A stretch of 29,803 nucleotides of DNA from Saccoglossus kowalevskii (taxonomy: Eukaryota; Hemichordata; Enteropneusta; Harrimaniidae), in the NCBI RefSeq assembly GCF_000003605.2, contig NW_003107096.1, positions 273,957 to 303,759 of the forward strand. The letters are read 5' to 3'. How positions within the stretch are numbered: the first letter of the stretch is position 1; the number at the start of each line of letters is the position of its first letter. A program made the position numbers and the translations under genes. Positions 8,571 to 18,773 of the stretch are shown here, in pieces. The notes under the pieces were generated by a model. It saw only the letters and a list, made by a program, of their open reading frames with translations. It did no database searches and had not been told where the DNA came from.

Positions 8571-11500
8571 GAGAGAGATCACCAGCGCTGTATCAACGTA
8601 AGTCCCAACGCAACTTTGAACTAAAGAATTATTTAAAGAATCTAGAAAATATAATCACAAAACGGTCGGAAATAATAATTACAATTATGACAGCAAAATA
8701 CGCGCTAGTAATAAAGTGAAGTGACTTCTAAAGACTGAATGCTCTTTGCGAACTTCGTCTAGTTATAAACCGAGGTTAGCTATACATTCACGTCTTACCA
8801 TGGAAACAGTCGAAAACATGTTGTTTGTTGTTTGGGCGAAGCGGATCGCCAGCCATTCTAACGACTTATTTCCGGCTTTATAAACATATGAATCACGTTG
8901 TACATTACAGTCACTAATTGTGATAGGTAGTCATTCTACGGTTATTACCGTGTGTTTAAATTTGACCTTTTAGACACTATCTTGCAATGGTCTATCTTTG
9001 TTTTATGAAATGCTTAAAAAAGTATAGGATTTGCATAAGGTCTTTGTATTGTAATTGGATGTAAAACTATCTGCAGTATTTCTTTCTGTCATGGTCTGAA
9101 TGTGGCTCATAGTGTAGTAATATAGTTAGCGAGTATGTTCAAACTAGTATTGCATTTGATAACTTTAGGAGCTATTTTATAGTATATCTGTTTTTATGGA
9201 TGTTGTATTATTAACAGTATCACTGTTATTGTAATATTGTTATTTTGTTGTTGTACATAACTTTTAATTTATATCTATGCTGTTGTGATATAGTAAATGC
9301 TGCAACTGTCTGTGTTAAGTATCCCTGCTTCTCTCTGTAAACATGTAGATATATAACAACAATGCTCTGAGTTGGTTGTATAACAAGTAACTCTATGACA
9401 GCTAGTCATTCTTCATTTCACTCAGTTCCTCCTTGTACAACAACTAATATACTGGTGTAATACGTTATTTAACAGGAATCAACTTTCTTTTCATGATTTG
9501 TATGAGTAGAACACATGCACGATAATGTTTAGGCTTGGAATGTTTGCAAATAAAAAGGAAATATCTTATTTTTGTCTCAGTAGAGAAAGTCTAGTCAATA
9601 CTGATTGACTGGATGTAATAAAATCCACAATTTGTGCTGGATTACACATTTTTGCCTCTTTCAAATAATCTGGTAATACACCTGCACCCTCGAAATGCCT
9701 TCAAATTCATTCTTTTCCATCAACCAACATGGGCAAGCTATCAATGTGTTAAATACAAAGTTCTCAATTCAAGAACACACAAGTAAACTAATAGATTATT
9801 ATTTAGACTGAGAGAAAATGAATAAAATATATTGTTTGAATACATGTATTTTATAGTGTTCATGGTGTGTGTTCAATAGTAATGTTTGCTAACAGTATGT
9901 CAGTAAGGTGGGTACAATATATATACCACAGAAGTATATTACTTGCTTCACATATTCAGATCTTGTAAAATAAAAGTGTTTGATTGTAAAATATCGCTAG
10001 AACATTTGTATAACATTTGCCCGGCAACAATTAGAACTGATTTCGAATGCAGTACCTTCAAATATCAGAGAAATGTACATGAGCACTATATAAATTAATA
10101 TATAGGTGTATTTATATTCCAACATAAGTGAAGACTACATCAATTTTGAATGAGACCGAACAAGAGAAATAAATGAGGATATAAATACTAGTATTAACTT
10201 TAATTTGACTTTGATCGCCAATCATTTCAATTACTTCGAAATCCAAAAATACCTTAAAAACACCCAATTCATTACGTCTTTGTGTAGACGGCCAATTTGA
10301 AATAAACACAAAGGGGTGCATCGGGAAATAAGACATGCCTGATAAACAGTTGATTTAAGGTGTTTTTATGAAAGTATTACATGTAAAACTGTATTAAACG
10401 TCGGGTACCCATTTTCTTAGGCATCATAAACATTTCTTTCCAGTACACCTCAAAAATCTCAGTCCCGCCAAAACAGTTTAAAGCACTCCTGCAGCTCTGC
10501 AAGGCATATGTAAGACGAGTCTAATAGTTTCCTTATGCGGAATGAAGGACAGACATTCAAATTTTCAGTGCATTTATTTTGAAAAAAAACAAAGATGCAT
10601 TACAAATGGCGTGTTTCACTCTGGCCTTTGAATTTTGTATGTCGAGTTCTCAGCATCGGTGAGGGAATGTTATGTTTAAGTACAGATAGTTTTATTTAGC
10701 TGAGAACTAAGGTATTCCAATATGACCGTCATTCTTACAGAAGAGTGAAAGTGTCTCAGCACATACATTCGTATCACAATATATGTGATGTAACCATTTG
10801 GAATAACTGTAGCCAGTTGTCGTTATCAGTTTTGTTTTTTTTATAAAATGGGGGAACTAGTTTGGGGCTTTACTTTTTTTCTTTTACTAAAATGTAGTGA
10901 GCTTCTTGGTTGAAATATTGTGTTAAGCATCCATTGGTTCCTCGGATATCTCCATTCTTTCTCCGCGGAATATGAATGAATATGAAAACCGGTCAAGGAA
11001 TTAGTAATGAAGTATTCCTCACTTATCTGTAAAAGTATAGGTTAAGACAACACCTGAGAAATAAATGACAAATGCAAATTGATTGTGCAACTGAAAATAT
11101 CAAAATAATAAAATTATTGATAATAATATATTGAACCAGAATAATGTGTAATACCGTGCGAATATAATACCATTGATTGTGATGAATTTTATCAGCTGCT
11201 AGTGAATAACACCATCAACTTTAGAAATCCAATTTAACCTTTTGAACATGTGTCGGTTAGGTGAAATAAAAGATTATTTCCAAATGTTATTTGCGCATTC
11301 TATCAACAAAATTGTATTGTATAAATATCAATATATACGTCGTCTTGTGTTCTGCTTGTAAGTAGGCTTCTAAATCTTGAGAAAAGACAGTTAAGTTGCA
11401 TTTGTCTTCCAGGTTCCTTATGGTGCTTGGAAGGTGTGCTGTCTACATGACTTGGGTTTAATACTAATGGTTGTAGCAAAATTGTAGGAGATTATTTTCG

Positions 11501-11684
11501 AAGACGAAAACATAAGACCAAACACATAGTTATTGAATGTAAAAGTTTCTAAATTCAAAAATGCGATTTCACGCAACTCTAACAAAATTGTGTAGTACAT
11601 ATTCCGCGAAGCGCGCATTCAAAATACAGACACGCGATGTATTTTACCGTGACGATAAGAAACCAAACAATAAAGCTCATATCA
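8571..11684. other. Non-coding stretch with isolated splice-like sites
   Basis: About 3 kb without a recognisable gene or repeat. Two short open frames follow strong acceptors. At 10444-10524, after CATTTCTTTCCAG, the frame reads YTSKISVPPKQFKALLQLCK and ends at TAA, with a donor-like GTAAGA inside at 10510. At 11413-11487, after TTTGTCTTCCAG, it reads VPYGAWKVCCLHDLG and ends at TAG. Neither shows a known domain. CTTACCATGGAAAC at 8794-8807 resembles an RFX X-box with one mismatch. Confidence 0.4.
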
Positions 11685-11686
11685 TA

Positions 11687-12015
11687 TGTATAGGGTGATA
11701 TCGGTACCAAACACATTTCTCTTAGCATTTTACCATTATGTTCACATTATTTTTTTTATTTTTTATTTTTTTCATTTTCACATTATTGCATCATTAGGTT
11801 CACATTGTTTTTCATTTTGTTAGCATTTTTACTTTATGTCATAATTATGTTCACATTTTATATTATTTTATCATTATGTTCACATTATTTTTTAATTTTG
11901 TTATCATTTTTACATTATTTCAACAAAATGAAAAAAAAGAATGTGTACATAATGGTAAAATGCTAAGAGAAATGTTGTTGGCACTGATCTAACCCAATAG
12001 ATCTAACCCCATACA
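11687..12015. mobile_element. AT-rich MITE with ~60-bp inverted ends and TA target site
   Basis: The two ends are inverted copies. The outermost bases are TGTATAGGGT on the left and, reverse-complemented, TGTATGGGGT on the right, each next to a TA dinucleotide (11685-11686 and 12016-12017). Inside these, ACATTTCTCTTAGCATTTTACCATTATG (11713-11740) pairs with 11948-11975 almost perfectly. The right arm has a small extra duplication, GGGTTAGATC twice. The centre is very T-rich and repeats TTATGTTCACATT (or one-base variants) at 11736, 11794, 11845 and 11874. TA duplication with inverted ends fits a Tc1/mariner-type non-autonomous element; that assignment is inference. Confidence 0.75.
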
Positions 12016-12392
12016 TAGGCACTAATTGATATTTGTTTTTTGTATTGTCATCACTGCCACTGAATTGACCCACGCCAGCTGGGTATGACGTAGATGTTCA
12101 CTATATGGATCTTCAATACTATGTAACGTGAATCGATACTGTGACAGAAGTTTCCTAAAAACAATACGTTAGATAAATGCCGCGCGTGCGTCACAACTTT
12201 CTATGGCTTGTTTTGTTTTTATTCGCAGCTTACGCCAATGCGAATTTATTTGGGGGTAATATTATCTAAATAGTAGAAAAGTATTTGCCAGAATGCTCTG
12301 GCCCTCTGATATAACGTCTAATATATACCTGTCAGCATTGGATGTGTACTGGAGAAAAGATACTGGAGAAATTTGTTAACTAATTATAACCT

Positions 12393-12459
12393 ATTGAGTT
12401 TGGCTCAATCGGGTTTTAATCCAATGAAACCGCAATGGCTAAGTTGCCATCCCAATGGG
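12393..12459. other. Run of consecutive hairpins
   Basis: Within 67 nt there are, end to end: ATTGAG-TTTGG-CTCAAT (12393-12409), GGTTTT-AATCCAAT-GAAACC (12412-12431, last pair G:T), ATGGC-TAAGTT-GCCAT (12435-12450) and CCC-AAT-GGG (12451-12459). Linkers are only 0-3 nt. Such a chain could belong to a structured RNA, the 5' or internal region of a retroelement, or a decayed composite of palindromes. There is no B box, terminator or coding frame to fix a role. It lies about 270 nt upstream of the LINE relic. Confidence 0.4.
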
Positions 12460-12729
12460 CTGCCAATATGGACAAGGGTGATCTTGAACTTTGACATAAT
12501 CAATCATGATATTATAGTGTATAAATTATCTTAGTAAAAAGGATGTTACCAATGTCTACGATGGTTAAAATCATATTCGATGGACACATTGCAAGCTGTT
12601 TAATATTTCAGTAAATGAATTCAAAATGGAGCATATAAAGAAAAAATAATCAGTATCATGATGAATTAAAATCTGTCAAGAACAAATCATATTAATAATA
12701 GATTAGTGAGTATGATTCTAACCAGATTC

Positions 12730-13060
12730 AGGGGTACAAACCCGTATCTCGCAATTGAAAGTAAGCCTATTCTATCTATTTATTCGTATCAAATTTTGTC
12801 ATCTACCCTCATTTGGATTAATGTATCACAGTCTGGGAATCAGCAAAATTAAACAGAGGATATATACTACATAAAAGAGCGGTCAGGGAGATTTTTGATC
12901 TTCCATCGCAAACTCTCTTTTTCAAAAAAATTAATTGATGACTGTGATAGATATGGTTGACTGTCGGTGCTCTGTCATGGTACAAAAATCATTAAATAAT
13001 CTTTCTCCAACTTATTAACTGAATTTTGGAATAAAAATCTTCACATATTTGCGACATAAA
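12730..13060 (+). pseudogene. LINE ORF2 C-terminal relic (non-LTR retrotransposon)
   Basis: Plus-strand translation across several frames recovers the region just after the reverse transcriptase domain of CR1/L2/Jockey-type LINEs. The best frame (12798-12938) reads YPHLD, a stop, CITVWES, AKLNRG, then YILHKRAVREIFDLPSQ and TLFFKKI before TGA. YPHLDYC..VWG and LQKRAVR.I are hallmark strings of this region. Upstream, a shifted frame gives GVQTRISQLKVSLFYLF, matching the usual segment that ends in LY..LI. Downstream another frame gives KSLNNLSPTY, also typical. Stops and at least two frameshifts show a dead copy. The rest of ORF2 is absent next to it. Confidence 0.8.
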
Positions 13061-13909
13061 TCGACGCTTCTGTATTTAACATAATTGTGAATATTTTATT
13101 TCTCACTTTGAGCATCACACATTTACCCATATTACAAACATCATCTGGCTTATACTACATGAAATACATTAAGTTGTATACAAGTATTTATGTTTAATTT
13201 AACAGGTTGTCCCCATGGAAACATAATGTCAGATGTCATTTCTTTCAAATTGTGTTCTAGGGGAATAGGTGTATGTCATGTAAATGTTAGTGTGTTTTAT
13301 TATCTCTGGATGGAGGGAAAGTCATTGAAACTATTAAATATGCAAATAAGATAATTATCGTATCATGATCACAAATGAAAGTCACATGATTGTCACATTT
13401 ATTCTGATAAGTTTGATATAAAATGTGTTAAACCAACTTTAACATTGACGACAATATGATTGTTTCATTCGTTTTTCGTACATTTCGAAAAGGGTTGTCA
13501 TGGAGATATAGATATGAGGTTACAGGAACCACTGAAAACATCAGCTAAAAATAGATTAATGTATAATGCTAGTAAAGGGTAAATAATTCGAGTACATACA
13601 GATTTAAAGTAGTTGATATGTTTAAGCGTTAACATTTATTATATTCAATATAGTGACAACAATGCTTATGTTCTCTCCAAATGCTGTTTTCTGGTTGGTT
13701 GCTGCGGACATTTACTTGATTGTTAGAAACACGCTAATTTAACTCTTTTGTTGAAAGTTTGAACTATATATCTAGTGCCATACATGTATAAATTATTTGG
13801 TATATCAATCACTTGAATGCATCGAAATTATAGGCAAATACGCTGCGTCATTATAAGCAGGCACGTTCCTTGTTACGCCAGAACGCGTAGCGAATGCGCA
13901 ATGAAAATG
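13061..13909. other. Non-coding stretch before the gap; X-box-like site
   Basis: AT-rich sequence without a gene. GTCCCCATGGAAAC at 13209-13222 fits the RFX X-box consensus GTHNYYATRRNAAC at all 14 positions, but there is no gene next to it to regulate. The last 100 bases before the gap are CpG-richer (ACGCGTAGCGAATGCGC), which may have helped cause the assembly break. Confidence 0.4.
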
Positions 13910-14733
13910 NNNNNNNNNNNNNNNNNNNNNNNNNNNNNNNNNNNNNNNNNNNNNNNNNNNNNNNNNNNNNNNNNNNNNNNNNNNNNNNNNNNNNNNNNNN
14001 NNNNNNNNNNNNNNNNNNNNNNNNNNNNNNNNNNNNNNNNNNNNNNNNNNNNNNNNNNNNNNNNNNNNNNNNNNNNNNNNNNNNNNNNNNNNNNNNNNNN
14101 NNNNNNNNNNNNNNNNNNNNNNNNNNNNNNNNNNNNNNNNNNNNNNNNNNNNNNNNNNNNNNNNNNNNNNNNNNNNNNNNNNNNNNNNNNNNNNNNNNNN
14201 NNNNNNNNNNNNNNNNNNNNNNNNNNNNNNNNNNNNNNNNNNNNNNNNNNNNNNNNNNNNNNNNNNNNNNNNNNNNNNNNNNNNNNNNNNNNNNNNNNNN
14301 NNNNNNNNNNNNNNNNNNNNNNNNNNNNNNNNNNNNNNNNNNNNNNNNNNNNNNNNNNNNNNNNNNNNNNNNNNNNNNNNNNNNNNNNNNNNNNNNNNNN
14401 NNNNNNNNNNNNNNNNNNNNNNNNNNNNNNNNNNNNNNNNNNNNNNNNNNNNNNNNNNNNNNNNNNNNNNNNNNNNNNNNNNNNNNNNNNNNNNNNNNNN
14501 NNNNNNNNNNNNNNNNNNNNNNNNNNNNNNNNNNNNNNNNNNNNNNNNNNNNNNNNNNNNNNNNNNNNNNNNNNNNNNNNNNNNNNNNNNNNNNNNNNNN
14601 NNNNNNNNNNNNNNNNNNNNNNNNNNNNNNNNNNNNNNNNNNNNNNNNNNNNNNNNNNNNNNNNNNNNNNNNNNNNNNNNNNNNNNNNNNNNNNNNNNNN
14701 NNNNNNNNNNNNNNNNNNNNNNNNNNNNNNNNN
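13910..14733. other. Assembly gap, 824 N
   Basis: Unbroken run of N. Open frames spanning it (13817-14797, 13894-14907 and 13873-14739) exist only because N codons are not read as stops. What lies here is unknown; the length may be an estimate. Confidence 0.99.
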
Positions 14734-15048
14734 TTTCATATTGACACGTCAGTCATGTCAGCTCCGAAGAAACGTTGCGCACAACTGTCAATGTTGATTT
14801 ATTTTAACATCATTCCTTCCCCAGAGGTGATTTGCTATTGCCAAAGTTGTAAATATAAACTGTGTATTGTACAACTATCAATTGTATTAATCAGTCCTGC
14901 ACATTAATGTAAAACAGTTGCTTATATATGAAGATAGAACAAAAGTGTTTCAGGTATTAAAGTTCATACTGTAATATCTCTTGTTTTGTATATATTCATA
15001 AAATATATCAAGATGATTTTATTGTTAACAAGTCATTGATAATGACAC
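14734..15048. other. Non-coding stretch after the gap
   Basis: About 315 bases of AT-rich DNA with no recognisable feature. CpG content is raised just after the gap (CGAAGAAACGTTGCGC), matching the left flank. Confidence 0.5.
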
Positions 15049-15952
15049 AGTCCCCGTCCAAAATGTTGTGATCTGACATATCAATGTGATGCTGACGAAG
15101 TCATTGAGAATAGATTGAAACATTAATAGAAGACGGATTTGTAAAAAATTATGATTTAGTGCCTTTACACGAGAATTTGACATTGGGCAGTCATATTGAA
15201 TCAAATTACATAAATACTGTTTGTGTTGATGTATCTATTGATATACTATCTTTGTACAAAATTTAAACAGAAATGTTCATTGCATTCATGGGACAGTAGG
15301 CATGAAAAACAAAATGACCACTCAGTCAGCCATATTAGTTTAAATCACATAAAAAAATATGACATGCAAATATAACCCAATATGTATGATCATCATATCA
15401 ACGTTGATATAAATCGGCCCAGTCATCTCTGAGAAACAGCTCCGGACATATAAAAATGACGATTTAGCGCTTTTACATGAAAATTGGGCGTCAGCCAGCC
15501 ATATTGAATTGACACACAAAAATTATGTTAGTGCTGATGTATCTCTTGGTATACTGTCTTTGTACAAAATTTAAACAGAAACGTTCATTGCATTCACGAT
15601 AAAGTATCATGGGTACCATGAAAAACAAGACGGCCGCCAGTCGGCCATATTTGTACGTGCACCTACAACCCAATATGTATGATCATTATACCAACTTTGA
15701 TCCAAATCGGCCCAGTCATCTCCAAGAAACTGCTGCGGACACGTTTAGGTATCAGAAATAGCAAATTTTACATCCAAAATGACCGCCAGTCGTTCATTTT
15801 TGCTCCGATCATAAAGTAACTTGTCGCGCATATGTAAAACATTATGTTTTGTCTTCATGTAAAATTTGAATGAAATCCGTCAATGGGTGTCCGAGATATA
15901 GCTCCAGTCGTACGAAACGAACCCAAATTAATAGTCTCCGTTTTCGGGGACT
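15049..15952. repeat. ~900-bp dispersed repeat with tandem 308-bp units
   Basis: Bounded by AGTCCCCG (15049-15056) and its inverted copy CGGGGACT (15945-15952). Inside are two head-to-tail units, 15153-15460 and 15461 to about 15744. They share GATTTAG.GC.TTTACA, AGCCATATTGAAT, TTTGTACAAAATTTAAACAG, GTTCATTGCATTCA, CCATGAAAAACAA, ACCCAATATGTATGATCAT and AAATCGGCCCAGTCATCTC. A partial third unit runs to about 15930 (AATGACCGCCAGTCG onward). Unit 2 is more CpG-rich, unit 1 more decayed. The 8-bp inverted ends suggest a DNA transposon derivative, but no transposase is present. The minus-strand open frame at 15491-15673 falls inside unit 2 and is incidental. Confidence 0.7.
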
Positions 15953-15967
15953 AAAAATAGATAGATA

Positions 15968-16008
15968 CCCCCCCCCCCCATAGCCATTAACTTATGGTGC
16001 AACTGCAC
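15968..16008. repeat. C12 run followed by two overlapping hairpins
   Basis: Twelve C residues (15968-15979) run into CCATA-...-TATGG (15978-15997), which overlaps GTGCA-AC-TGCAC (15997-16008). The following ~80 bases (to GCTAGCTACGG) have the look of another repeat end, but no partner end was found. Confidence 0.45.
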
Positions 16009-16479
16009 ACCTCCACGCCTTTATACATTTATACGCAATTAAAAAAATACATTTGCTGCCCCCCTAGTGAAAAAAAGCTAGCTACGGCCCTCGAACTCCC
16101 AAACTAAGAACTCCCTAGTATAGTCATAATAAAAACGTCCTACCGGCATATAATAAGGTTAGATGATTTGTTATCTATATTGCTAATGCCAGCCGTTTTT
16201 AGCGTGGTTTCTATATAGAAACGTGTACAGTAAAGAAAGAGAACCTATTCCCCGACCCCACCCCACTCCAATTAGTGAATAATATTTATATTTTGAACCT
16301 AATTGATTTCTATTTGAAATAAAGGTATATTATTTTACCTTTAACCAACTTAATTGTTGAGACATTCATAATTTCTCTACTGTTGAATATTCAACTGACA
16401 TTGTGTGTTTTCCGCGACGTTACGTGTTATTTAAAATGACCATGACTTTGGAACGGGCCATAAATAGCCAACTGTAGAC
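16009..16479. other. Non-coding stretch between repeat and LINE relic
   Basis: AT-rich with a C-rich patch (CCCCGACCCCACCCC near 16250). I see no gene or clear repeat ends. Part of it could be decayed upstream sequence of the LINE relic that starts near 16480. Confidence 0.4.
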
Positions 16480-17030
16480 ATATATCAATAAGCAAAATTT
16501 TGACCCAATCATATATTAAGAACTACTGCACTACAACAATTCTCTAGTTATATTCTAAACAATATGGATAGTGTTAAACTAACTGGTGTTGTTTACCTTA
16601 CCCGTACCTCAAGAAGACGTGTAATACTATCGACTGTAATCACAAAACTAAGGCAGATGGACATTGTTGGTGATGAAAATAAATAGTTTAAATAATCGTG
16701 GTCAATGTGTATCCTTCAATGGAGTTATAACAACTCATTCTTCTCACTCTATATAGAGTCCCTCAAGGCACTATTGCTGGTCCAGGCCTGTTCATAATCT
16801 GTATAACTAATCTTTCTCCATCTCTTAAGCACTGTAAAGTGGTCATGTACACAGACGACACCGCCATAATGATCTATTTCAAGACTGTATATAAGATCGA
16901 ACTTAAAATGACTAGAGACTTACAAGCTAAAAGTATTTGGTTGACTTGAATAAAATGTTAGCAGAACTCAGTGCATGGGCAACCTGTGATGTTATTATAT
17001 TATGAAATTATGTGTAACTATACAGAAATA
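16480..17030 (+). pseudogene. LINE reverse transcriptase relic
   Basis: Fragments of a non-LTR retrotransposon RT domain occur in order. QNFDP (near 16493) sits where QSGFRP is expected, followed by YILNNMDSVKLTGVVYL (16549-16599), LRQMDIVGDE, then NNRGQCVSFNGVI (16691 onward). After a one-base frameshift RVPQGTIAGPGLFIICITN (from 16755) corresponds to the GVPQGSILGPLLF motif, and VVMYTDDTAIM to the catalytic YADDT box, with A changed to T while both aspartates remain. DLNKMLAELSAWA follows in another frame. The block after VVYL, where the first catalytic aspartate lies (usually DLKKAFDTVDH), is scrambled. Frameshifts and stops make it inactive. It is of the CR1/L2/Jockey type, perhaps the same family as 12730-13060. 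Confidence 0.85.
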
Positions 17031-18430
17031 GTAAGACTAGTTATACATAGGGTAAATCTACAAAACATTTGTTATGAAAGTTATAGCATGAGAACAACAC
17101 ATAAACATGCATACAGCTACAAAGATACTTAATGATAAGACTCCAGACGATTTTATTGTATTTTTCTATTTGTTTTCATTATAGCAATATTACTATAGGA
17201 AGGTTTCTGATCAATTATGCATTCCAATTGACAGCTATATTAAGTCTTTCATATAATGCATATTATTACTATTTTGTAAATCTTTTGTTGAATGTGGGTT
17301 ACAAGGACTACCCAGAAAGCAGCTGTATGTAGATTTTGATCACCTTGTATAGAGAAATTAATCATCAATTAAGCTCAAAATTTAAGGACGCATGTGGGGA
17401 ATGCGAATCCCATACGACCAAATAAAATACAATGAATAAGACGTTGCTAAGATATAACTAGATAATTGATGGGATTATTAAAATGCATCGACTTACATTC
17501 CAAGAAGTCAAAGTCAACATTTTGTGAACAATACGCTAAGATCAAAACACTTGGTTGCCACTTCGAGAGCGCAGTGGAGTATGAGAAAATCAATGCCTAT
17601 CACCTCCTCGCACCTGCGCAGCGCAACGACAACTCCTATTAGCATTTATGAAAACTAACGAGCTCAGTAAAGAATTGTATACAGGTAAATGATCAGCAGA
17701 AAAACAATAATCTTTTAGCAAGATATGCCCAACAACATCAAACATTGCGATCAGGTTTAATCTAATACATTTAATACATCGATGCTTTGATCGATCAAAT
17801 ACAATGATGGACAACACAACAAGCCGCACAAATGAATATTAAATACGATTAAGTAGGAAATTACTAGAAAGCGGACATACGTCATGAAAAACATTGTTGC
17901 TTTGTATCTTCGATGAAGAAAAAGGAGATTAAGTGTGACGCGGTCATGTCTTTATTACAATAAAAAGAGTGTGAAATGCTGGTAAATAGATAGCCTTGTG
18001 TCACCATGCTCTATTTAAATAAATGAGACGATCAACGTGAAAAATAGGCAGCCGCCAACAAATCTACACAGTAAATAGCACAACGTTATAGGTTGTAATA
18101 GTATTGTCATATATGAATTTGACTTGACTTAAAAATCGACCGAGAAGGTGGGAGAAAATAATTTATGTAGCTTGAGTCTAGTCATGAGAACGAATGTGTT
18201 CGCTCATGTGCTGCCCAAACGGACATCATTTTTCCAAAATCAATACCATGTTCTTCCTACTCATATTTGTTTCTGTTAATGATGGGGTGGTTAATTTTTC
18301 TTCTTTTCTCAAGTTTGGGTATAATTTTTGCTGCTGTTAAATTAGTATATAATGCATCTTTTTTTTATTTTGTGTTAATATATAGTTTGTCGTCGTGTCT
18401 TGTTCTAAACTGTGGATTGTCCACATCGTA
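17031..18430. other. Non-coding stretch, nothing recognised
   Basis: Short chance open frames only (for example 17132-17332 plus and 17590-17829 minus). An imperfect hairpin CATGAGAACGAA/TTCGCTCATG lies near 18183-18207. The DNA after 17030 no longer reads as LINE protein in any frame I could follow. Confidence 0.45.
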
Positions 18431-18682
18431 TTAATCCTTATCAGTGACTAAGTATGACAACATAAGGACTGTTTTACGAATAGTACTCATCGCTATTGAA
18501 TCGGTATCTGTATGATACTGGGTTGCCACTTGAAAATGTATTAAGTAGATATCATTGGATATCGCATGGAAGCCAAGTAGGGTGAAAACACGCAATCGAT
18601 AGTTATCGCCCTTTGCCCCAGTAATGTAAATCGTATAGAACGAAGAGTTCCTTGAACTAAATAACTTCAAATTAAATATCAT
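18431..18682 (-). other. Possible fibrinogen-related (FReD) domain exon or relic
   Basis: Open minus-strand frame of 83 codons. Residues 5-32 (LKLFSSRNSSFYTIYITG, then AKGDNYRLRV) resemble the part of fibrinogen C-terminal domains where an L.DF/LW..NSS.A.Y segment leads to a YRL.V motif. After that, G37, N43-D44, H49 and YHTDTDS (56-62) follow in the order of the family's G....GDs..yHn...FsT.D.Dnd stretch, although spacing near H49 differs by 2-3 residues. The later GGWWY and cysteine segments are not present nearby, so this would be one exon or a decayed fragment. FReD proteins are secreted lectin-like molecules, abundant in invertebrate immunity. The call rests on eye alignment only and may be wrong. 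Confidence 0.28.
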
Positions 18683-18759
18683 TTCAAAAAAAATACTATT
18701 TGACTGCTGTCACAAAAACTTGTTGACGAATTATGGATATTGCTGTTGTAGAGGTAGTT

Positions 18760-18773
18760 GTTTCTATGGTAAC
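18760..18773. promoter_or_regulatory. RFX X-box-like 14-mer
   Basis: GTTTCTATGGTAAC fits GTHNYYATRRNAAC at every position. It lies 78 bp upstream of the minus-strand FReD-like frame if that is read from its first ATG. No evidence of use. Confidence 0.25.

Noticed and set aside
11413-11487. Short open frame VPYGAWKVCCLHDLG after a good acceptor
   Set aside because: Only 24 codons, no domain; such acceptor-plus-frame pairs are expected by chance several times in this window.
13817-14907. Long open frames of 288-337 codons on both strands
   Set aside because: They exist only because the run of N is not read as stop codons; the real flanking codons number a few dozen at most.
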